Of a stretch of DNA of 64,000 bases, positions 58,371 to 64,000 are shown piece by piece. The DNA is taken from positions 1-64,000 of IMG/VR virus record IMGVR_UViG_3300023179_000029; one strand, given 5' to 3'. The translations under genes and the position numbers were made by a program. Position 1 is the first letter of the stretch. Each line of letters begins with the position of its first letter. The DNA is from a virus. Under the pieces are notes generated by a model that did no database searches, was not told the origin of the DNA, and saw only the letters and a list, made by a program, of their open reading frames with translations.

Positions 58371-59606
58371 TTATAATCCTTCTATATGTCTAGGAGTAAA
58401 TCCGTTAGTTGGATAACTATCCATCCAACCAACTGTGTGAGTATGTCCGCCATGACCATCGGGATTTTTATTTTGAATCGAACTTGCTGTTCCAATAAAT
58501 TTAGACCCTCCATTTTTATCAGTTATTTCGGTAAAAACATGCCCGGCATTAGCCCAAACTGTCATGTACCTACCTTTTCCGGGAACACCCCAATTATTTT
58601 CAAACCAACCAGAAGTTTCGGCATAAGACAACCCGTATTTACCAATAAATTTCATCATATAAGAAGTAAAACTTGAACAATCAAAATAATAGGCGCCATT
58701 TAAAGCTTTTGGCGGATTTGTTAAATGATCCGGTGTTATTCTTGCGGCAACTTGCGAATAAACGGTCGTATGATTATGAATTCTATTCGCCTCATTAATC
58801 CATTGTTGCACTAATGCTGGGGCATCTTGCGGCGCTACCGGGCTATTACCCGGATTGCTACTAGACGACGAATTATCCGCTTGTCCAGATAACGAACCGT
58901 AAGCTGACGCTCCGATCAAGTTATGCAAAAATTCATGAAATTCTTTAACTGATTTTGCATTTTCTTTTGAAGTATCTTCGTATAATTTAGCCACAATGTT
59001 TTTTATGCTATCTGGCAACCCCTCAATATAAATGTTTTTATCATTCCAACCGCCAATCTCTTTTAAAATGTTTAAAAGTAAAGATCCCATGCTGCTATCT
59101 TTACTAGTATTTGCCTTTTCTTCAACACTAAAATTGATGGCCGTACCATCATCTTTGACACCCCATCCATTAGCGATCATAAAATCTCTGACAAAGGGCA
59201 AAGCGGGGTCCCAATATGTGTGCTGTAATCTTTTTAAAGTACAGGAGGCCTGTATTTGAGCCATTCCCGGCAATAATTGGATATATGGCGTTGTGTCACA
59301 GTAACCGGTAAATACCTGAATGGGCCTACCTTTTAAACGAGTTAAGGTGATGATGATTGGATCCATGGGATGAAACATTGGGCGAATGGATCCATCTGGG
59401 TAGATATGCTCGGTAAATAAAAATCTGGTCTGATTAGCATTCCTTTCATCAGCAACTTTTGGGTTTCTAAAATCAATAGAAGCATAGCTAGTTGCGTTGA
59501 TTCTACGATCAACTGCAAATGAAGTGACATAGGGGCTTAAATCAAAAACGCCCGTGTCAGATTTTACCCAAACATTAACCGATGGGGAATAAACTAATCT
59601 TTTCAT
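58371..59606 (-). CDS. tail hub paralogue A with NlpC/P60 peptidase domain
   Basis: 411 aa. The first 240 residues are the shared hub module (MKRLVYSPSVNVWVKSDTG...). A Ser/Asn-rich linker leads to an NlpC/P60-type cysteine peptidase: catalytic Cys in YYFDCSSFTSYMM (about 320) and His in NAGHVFTEI (about 355). It would cut stem peptides. It starts 4 nt before the end of the gene upstream, and is the first of the three paralogues. Confidence 0.88.
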   Translation of the reverse strand: MKRLVYSPSVNVWVKSDTGVFDLSPYVTSFAVDRRINATSYASIDFRNPKVADERNANQTRFLFTEHIYPDGSIRPMFHPMDPIIITLTRLKGRPIQVFTGYCDTTPYIQLLPGMAQIQASCTLKRLQHTYWDPALPFVRDFMIANGWGVKDDGTAINFSVEEKANTSKDSSMGSLLLNILKEIGGWNDKNIYIEGLPDSIKNIVAKLYEDTSKENAKSVKEFHEFLHNLIGASAYGSLSGQADNSSSSSNPGNSPVAPQDAPALVQQWINEANRIHNHTTVYSQVAARITPDHLTNPPKALNGAYYFDCSSFTSYMMKFIGKYGLSYAETSGWFENNWGVPGKGRYMTVWANAGHVFTEITDKNGGSKFIGTASSIQNKNPDGHGGHTHTVGWMDSYPTNGFTPRHIEGL

Positions 59607-60628
59607 TTATTATGACCACCATACCCACCCCTAGATCTATTGCTAGCATAGTGATTAGAATACTGAGGGCCTGTAGTATGTTTTCCAGACCCTACGGTGC
59701 CTTTTTTAATTGAATCTGCCCAGCGTTTACGATCTCTTATAATATTTGGATTGGCTTCACCAAAACTTCCAACCGGTACGGGCGATGCTCCAACCGTAGT
59801 TGACTGTGGATTTTTAACAGGTTGACCAGAAGCAATTGGTTGATTTGGATTTTTTTGTTGAGGACCAATAATCCTAAAAATTTCCATCCATGATGAAATT
59901 TGGCTACCATCATCTTCGACATCTTCATAAATACCAATTTTATCCGCTTTCATAGTAGAATACGCGGGAATAAATTCAAATTGAAAATCAGGAGCAAAAT
60001 TAAATTTTGTTGCCCCAGCTGCAATATTTGTGATATATCCTTCGACTTTTAAAGGTAGGTGTCCTCCCTTGGTATGCCTTGGAGCCGATTTAACAACTTT
60101 TGGTCCCGAGTCTTTAACCAATAGCGTGATCGTTTGAGCGCTAACACTTGCGCCTTTTCGTGCTTTATCTGGATTGCCGTCTTTATTATCATAAAGATCT
60201 TGGTTTCCGGTAACCGCAGCAAAATGACATTCTCTAATAAAAGATGCAAGCCTGTTATATTCTTTTTGATTTGGCATTGTGCCAGAAACTGTCATTTTTG
60301 GTTGATTAAATGCTCTTGGAAAAAATTGTCTACGATAACGACTTTGACCAGTCACCCCGGTCAAAGAAAAATCAATATTAATTTCATTTACCCAAAGTTT
60401 CATGTATGCCCCAAATGGAGCCAAAAGAGCAACATTCCAATTTTGCCCTTTACTATCAGGACTAACATTGGGAATATTAACTGCATAACCCTTATCGGAT
60501 CTATTTTCAAGAATTTTTAATTCTTTAGATTCATATTGATTTGATTGCCTGTATGCATTGTTTTTATATAGACCATCATTAATGCGTCTTTTTGGCGATC
60601 TAGGATGTGTTTTCTTTTCTTTTGCCAT
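59603..60628 (-). CDS. tail protein, hub-proximal
   Basis: 341 aa, unrecognised by motif. It begins with a basic stretch (KKTHPRSPKRR) and contains a beta core around LLAPFGAYMKLWVNEINID and KMTVSGTMPNQKEYNRLASF, and a Gly/Asn/Ser-rich C-terminal tail. It resembles proteins that sit at the tube-hub interface in other contractile phages, but this is inference. It overlaps paralogue A by 4 nt and the 231-aa gene by 1 nt. Confidence 0.55.
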   Translation of the reverse strand: MAKEKKTHPRSPKRRINDGLYKNNAYRQSNQYESKELKILENRSDKGYAVNIPNVSPDSKGQNWNVALLAPFGAYMKLWVNEINIDFSLTGVTGQSRYRRQFFPRAFNQPKMTVSGTMPNQKEYNRLASFIRECHFAAVTGNQDLYDNKDGNPDKARKGASVSAQTITLLVKDSGPKVVKSAPRHTKGGHLPLKVEGYITNIAAGATKFNFAPDFQFEFIPAYSTMKADKIGIYEDVEDDGSQISSWMEIFRIIGPQQKNPNQPIASGQPVKNPQSTTVGASPVPVGSFGEANPNIIRDRKRWADSIKKGTVGSGKHTTGPQYSNHYASNRSRGGYGGHNK

Positions 60629-61323
60629 TATGAACTCTTATTTTGTCCCCATTTAGGTATCGAAACGTCGGCTCCTAAAGATGAAAAATCTGCGTTGTCA
60701 AGCCAAGATGGAAGAATCTTGCCATAAAATTGTACGGTTTCATTATCCCATCTTTTGGGATCGTTTTGTTTATATTGTTTATTTGTCGGAGCGCTCCAAG
60801 GATTGTTTTCATGAAATCCTATTTCCGCAGTGGCTGTACCAAAGGGGCTAAATTCTCCTTCGGTGGAAACTCCTGCAAAATCTTGAGAAGATAAAACGGA
60901 ATCTTCAAATCTATCATCAAATTCAGAAACCGCCGCTTGTAATTCCCATGTAGGTGCAGTCACCTCTGTCCCATATTTAAAACCGGGCAAATTTTTAGGC
61001 CAAATAGAGAATTTCCAATCTCTATGTGGGTAATACATTTCCACGGGTCTGCTATCATATTTAGGATCACCAGCGCGACCCTGCGTTGCATTTTGCATGT
61101 AAGAAATAAACCATTTGTAAATAACTTCAATGTCTCTATATGTTCTAACCTCTCCACTAATATTTAAATCGTCAACATACATAGATAAAATTTGTACAAC
61201 TTCGCCGCCATATGTCGGATAATTAGCGGTATTTAATCCATATGACCAAACAATTTCATTCGGTTTAACACGAACAACTAAATCATCTGTCATAGAAGGG
61301 TGTTTAAAAATTAATTCATTCAT
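60628..61323 (-). CDS. tail protein (tube-end/LysM-place protein)
   Basis: 231 aa. A beta-rich N-terminal part (LVVRVKPNEIVWSYGLN, VVQILSMYVDDLNISGEV) and a C-terminal part rich in Trp and Pro. The place after the tape-measure-like gene is where P2/XkdP-type phages have a LysM-type tail protein, but no LysM motif was seen. It overlaps both neighbours by a few nt. Confidence 0.55.
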   Translation of the reverse strand: MNELIFKHPSMTDDLVVRVKPNEIVWSYGLNTANYPTYGGEVVQILSMYVDDLNISGEVRTYRDIEVIYKWFISYMQNATQGRAGDPKYDSRPVEMYYPHRDWKFSIWPKNLPGFKYGTEVTAPTWELQAAVSEFDDRFEDSVLSSQDFAGVSTEGEFSPFGTATAEIGFHENNPWSAPTNKQYKQNDPKRWDNETVQFYGKILPSWLDNADFSSLGADVSIPKWGQNKSS

Positions 61324-63050
61324 CAGCTTGAACCGCCCGTGGTTTTGCCTGTTCTTCTATAAGGCGGTGCGTGGCCACGCGAAGCGGTGCGAGCGCCTCC
61401 AGAACCTACAGTAACTTTAGTTTCTCCGCTGGGGTCCCCATCAATTTCGAGATATCTTCTAGAAGCATCTGATAATCTAATCGTCACAACATTATTCCCC
61501 TGTGGTACATTTTCTTCTTGCTCTTGATTTCCCAATATTTCTTCATATTTATGTTTTTGAGCGTAAGCTCTTTTAACCATTTGGCTGGCTGTTAAATTAG
61601 GTCCATGCGGGCCAGCAGCTAAAACTTCGTTAATTTGCTTAGTATCAAGACCAGAGGCTTGCATGGCTTTAACTAAACCGGAATTTGACCCCCCTTGACT
61701 GGTAATTAATGCTTTAAGCGCATTAGGATTGGTTTTAGCAAGTTGCGAAGCATTTTGAGAATAAGCTTGAAATCCGGATTCTACAGCAGCTCTTTTTTTA
61801 GAAATTTCTTCAGTCCGTCTCATTTTTTGTAAATCGGCAGTGTCGATGCCAAGCATATATGCAACATCGGCATCGCGCTTATCTTGACCAAATTGAGTTA
61901 CCTTAAGTCCAGTGACGGGATCTCTGCTTACTGTGTCCTTTGGTGCCGGACCCATTTGGTTATAAAGCATGTCAATAGTTTGATACATCGCGTTATTTCT
62001 TTGTGCATATGTCGCTAGGCCTAATTGCCATGGATTTAAATTTCCGCCTCTCATCAAATTTGCTTGCACTAATCCATTATTTTGTAAACGATTAATTGCT
62101 AAGGCGGGTACACCAGTGGTCAAAGTCATGGCGGTCATTGTTTTGACTCCATTTAAAAACGTTCCGCCCGTTTGTCTTGATAAATCTCCAAATTGATTAA
62201 CATCGTTCATCATTTGATTGACATTGACATGAGCAGCCCTAGCCGCAGGAACTAAATCTTTCATTGCGTCAGTAAAATCTCTAACGCTGTTGGACCCGTA
62301 TCTAACGCTTTTATCAAGCATTTCATGCACCAATGGGTCGCTCGCAAATCCCGCTCCGATGCTTTTATTTAATTCGACCAATCCTGAAAAAACAGAATTA
62401 AATCCAGAGGTTCCTTGATTGTATCCAAGACCTAGAGTTGCTTTACCAAGTTCTTCCGCCTGTCCAGTAGTAATTCCGCCCCGCCACCCAGTTTTTAAAG
62501 CGCTTAATTTAAATTTAAGACCTTCTACGAGCGCAGGATTAAAAGGCGAACGAAAACCAATATCGGTTCCGGGAATAGTAACGTCGCCACTGGCGCCACT
62601 AATCCCTTGCATCTCTCCAATACTATTTAATTCGGTGGCGATAGCTCCATATTTGGCTCCCGCTTTTGAAACTGTGTCTACAACAGCCTTTGCACGGGGT
62701 ACGTAATCTGATCCCGCTTTAGAGAAAAATTGGGCGCCTTTTTCAGCAGATCTTTCTATAGCTTTTGGCGGCCGACTAATACCATCTTCTTGTTCTTGTT
62801 TGCTTCTTTTCTTTTCTAATGAAGAACTTAATTTACTAAGTCCGGCAGAAGCCAGTTTGAACATATCATTACTTTTGCCTGCGGGTGTAATGCTAGAATT
62901 AGGGGGTGTTGATTGACTGCCTTCCTCGCCTTCTGCTGCGCCAACGCCACCGCTTTTAACGCTAATGTCAATATCGGATAAAACTCCCTTGATTTCCCCT
63001 AGGAGCTTAACGACTTCAGCGTTACCGATGGCTTCTATATTGTCTGGCAT
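61323..63050 (-). CDS. probable tape-measure-like tail protein
   Basis: 575 aa. It is helical, Ala/Gly/Ser-rich and without Cys or Trp clusters, with an N-terminal charged region (SSSLEKKRSKQEQEDG) and long helices in the centre (AIATELNSIGEMQG, FTDAMKDLVPAARAAHVNV). Tape-measure proteins set tail length and are usually longer, so this may be one of two parts or another internal tail protein. The frameshift gene pair lies upstream on the same strand, as tail-assembly chaperones normally do. A GGGAT ribosome binding site precedes the ATG. Confidence 0.5.
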   Translation of the reverse strand: MPDNIEAIGNAEVVKLLGEIKGVLSDIDISVKSGGVGAAEGEEGSQSTPPNSSITPAGKSNDMFKLASAGLSKLSSSLEKKRSKQEQEDGISRPPKAIERSAEKGAQFFSKAGSDYVPRAKAVVDTVSKAGAKYGAIATELNSIGEMQGISGASGDVTIPGTDIGFRSPFNPALVEGLKFKLSALKTGWRGGITTGQAEELGKATLGLGYNQGTSGFNSVFSGLVELNKSIGAGFASDPLVHEMLDKSVRYGSNSVRDFTDAMKDLVPAARAAHVNVNQMMNDVNQFGDLSRQTGGTFLNGVKTMTAMTLTTGVPALAINRLQNNGLVQANLMRGGNLNPWQLGLATYAQRNNAMYQTIDMLYNQMGPAPKDTVSRDPVTGLKVTQFGQDKRDADVAYMLGIDTADLQKMRRTEEISKKRAAVESGFQAYSQNASQLAKTNPNALKALITSQGGSNSGLVKAMQASGLDTKQINEVLAAGPHGPNLTASQMVKRAYAQKHKYEEILGNQEQEENVPQGNNVVTIRLSDASRRYLEIDGDPSGETKVTVGSGGARTASRGHAPPYRRTGKTTGGSS

Positions 63051-63078
63051 TGTAATCCCGTTCTATCTATGCTATCAT
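63050..63078 (+). promoter_or_regulatory. promoter of the inserted plus-strand gene, leaderless
   Basis: TTGTAA (63050-63055), 17 nt ending in TGC, TATCAT (63073-63078). The ATG at 63086 is 7 nt beyond, at the expected +1. The promoter overlaps the start region of the divergent tape-measure-like gene. Confidence 0.7.
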
Positions 63079-63085
63079 CATAGCT

Positions 63086-63622
63086 ATGAAACTAACTTTG
63101 AATAAAATTCTATTTTCAATTTGGATCGGATTTATATTGATTCAGAGCAATAATCCAAATCCCAATTCAACATCAAGTATGAACTTTTTGAAAATTACTG
63201 GTTTATTAATTGCTATTGCAATAATTAATTGGTGGATTTCAGAGACAATAGAGCAAAATAAGCGCTTGGAAGAACATGGAGGCGTCGACCCTTGGGAAGT
63301 TTATCGCAAATACGTTTATCAATACTATTACATGTCTGGTGAAATTGGTGGTTGGACGGTTACCTCCATTAATTTGCCGACGCCATTTGATTCAGAATAT
63401 TATAAGCACAAAGAAATATGGCATAAGCCCGGTTATTGGCAAGACGAATGGAAGGCTTTTTGTCTTGGCATGCCTTCAGTTTACACTGAAGCCAAGAGCT
63501 TGCCAGCACCTTGGCGCGGCCCGACCATGAGTTCAATCAATCCATCTATTTATTACAAGGGTACCGAACAAGAGATTCGCTCATGGCGCGAAAATCTACT
63601 TAATGACGCCCTCCCTCTTTAA
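63086..63622 (+). CDS. small membrane protein, moron-like insert in the tail operon
   Basis: 178 aa. Two hydrophobic segments (about 7-19 and 34-50; FLKITGLLIAIAIINWW) precede a soluble domain rich in Trp, Tyr and Pro (WEVYRKYVYQYYYMSGEIGGW, HKPGYWQDEWKAFCLG). It lies in the opposite direction between the frameshift gene pair and the tape-measure-like gene, has its own leaderless promoter, and its 3' end overlaps the convergent gene by 27 nt. Genes with these features are often expressed independently of lytic control (morons) and can alter the host envelope. Function unknown. Confidence 0.7.
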   Translation: MKLTLNKILFSIWIGFILIQSNNPNPNSTSSMNFLKITGLLIAIAIINWWISETIEQNKRLEEHGGVDPWEVYRKYVYQYYYMSGEIGGWTVTSINLPTPFDSEYYKHKEIWHKPGYWQDEWKAFCLGMPSVYTEAKSLPAPWRGPTMSSINPSIYYKGTEQEIRSWRENLLNDALPL

Positions 63623-63954
63623 TTCAGCAAGCAGCTTATTAACATCGTCCTCTGTTTCAGGGACAACGGCATCAATTTCAAAATCGCCTTCTTCGACATC
63701 GGCTTCATTAAATAGAGCGCCATACAAATCAGGGTTAGAAATAAAGATGCTATTTTTTAACTCAGCTTCTTTTTGCTGAAGCGCATTTTTGGAATCTACG
63801 GAAATTTTGTATATAAGAAGCCTGCGTTGAACAGCATTTAATCCTGTTCTTCGGCCTCCAACATGTTCATAATTTCCGATACTGTTGATGAATCGGCCTT
63901 CGGCATCGAAGAGTCTGGCGAGGCCGTAAAGGTACTCAGACTCTCTTGTGATAA
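63596..63954 (-). CDS. -1 frame extension of the frameshift gene (tail chaperone GT-like)
   Basis: This frame lacks a start codon; the frame opens after a TGA at 63991 and reads FITRESEYLYGLARLFDAE... to the stop at 63598-63596 (118 aa beyond the slippery site). Its composition is coding-like (Tyr, Leu, charged residues in phase). It is reached from the upstream frame by a -1 slip on A AAT TTA at 63958-63952. It would give the long chaperone form needed with the tape measure. The end is highly acidic (VVPETEDDVNKLLAELK). Confidence 0.6.
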
Positions 63955-64000
63955 ATTTTCCATTTCCTCCAAAACGTTCGCCTGTCTTTCAAGTAATTGC
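63838..64000 (-). CDS. partial upstream frame of the frameshift gene (tail chaperone G-like)
   Basis: The visible end is ANVLEEMENLSQESLSTF followed by an Ser/Asp-rich tail and the stop TAA at 63840-63838. The start lies beyond the right edge. In lambda-like and many other phages the short product and the -1 product of such a pair are tail assembly chaperones; the same arrangement and a downstream tape-measure-like gene suggest that role here. Confidence 0.6.
   Translation of the reverse strand, partial: QLLERQANVLEEMENLSQESLSTFTASPDSSMPKADSSTVSEIMNMLEAEEQD
63910..63958 (-). promoter_or_regulatory. programmed -1 frameshift signal (slippery heptamer + stem-loop)
   Basis: The heptamer A AAT TTA (63958-63952) has the X XXY YYZ form. 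After a 7-nt spacer comes an 8-bp perfect stem, AGAGTCTG (63944-63937) with CAGACTCT (63917-63910), and a 19-nt loop. The -1 frame is open on the far side. All parts needed for -1 slippage are present. Confidence 0.7.

Overview
The window is a contiguous piece of a large tailed-phage genome of the contractile (myovirus) type. It starts inside the portal gene and ends inside a tail gene just upstream of a probable tape-measure gene, so both edges cut genes. The host is most likely Gram-positive: the phage carries a holin and endolysin (peptidase M15 + GH25), three murein-hydrolase domains on its tail hub and no spanin. Leaderless genes, a class II ribonucleotide reductase, a DnaE-type polymerase and several actinophage-like small genes suggest an actinobacterium of modest GC, but this is inference.

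Layout. (1) 1-9230, minus strand: portal (partial), two large acidic proteins with zinc knuckles, a hypothetical protein, terminase large subunit, small upstream gene. (2) 9241-13071, minus: three paralogous tail-fibre genes. (3) 13136-21970, minus: a tRNA and lysis region with twelve intact tRNA genes (Gln, Lys, Met/Ile-type CAU, Ile, Thr, Leu, initiator-like Met, Glu, Asn, Val, Pro, Tyr), two halves of a broken tRNA-Lys, two HNH endonucleases, holin, endolysin, a dCMP-deaminase-like enzyme, a candidate structured RNA and a large tail glycosidase. (4) 22003-23700, minus: nrdJ with a leader of about 250 nt. (5) 24034-39680, plus: replication and recombination operon (MerR-like regulator, P-loop kinase, helicase loader, DnaB-like helicase, primase, probable SSB, DNA polymerase III alpha, RecA, two PD-(D/E)XK nucleases, RuvC, sigma-region-4-like protein, HTH protein, SNF2-like helicase). 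(6) 39672-63050, minus: tail and baseplate genes (adhesins, gpI-like, gpJ-like, gp25-like, spike, split hub, tail proteins, probable tape measure). (7) 63086-63622, plus: one small membrane-protein gene with its own promoter. (8) 63596-64000, minus: 3' part of a gene pair joined by a probable -1 ribosomal frameshift.

Regulation can be read well here. Many promoters share one form: TTGnnn, exactly 17 nt, a TGn extension and a TAnnnT -10 box, with several extended -10-only versions. Several fire at or next to the start codon (leaderless mRNA) or next to the 5' end of a tRNA. All three clear hairpin terminators on the minus strand hold the -35 box of the next promoter in or at their loop, so each terminator is also half of the following promoter.

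Most notable candidates: the terminator-embedded promoters; a 121-nt pseudoknotted RNA with its own promoter; three consecutive hub paralogues that carry three different wall-cutting domains; an HNH cassette that splits a tRNA-Lys gene and brings an intact tRNA-Lys; and the frameshift signal at the right edge. All coordinates come from reading by eye; no searches or folding programs were run.
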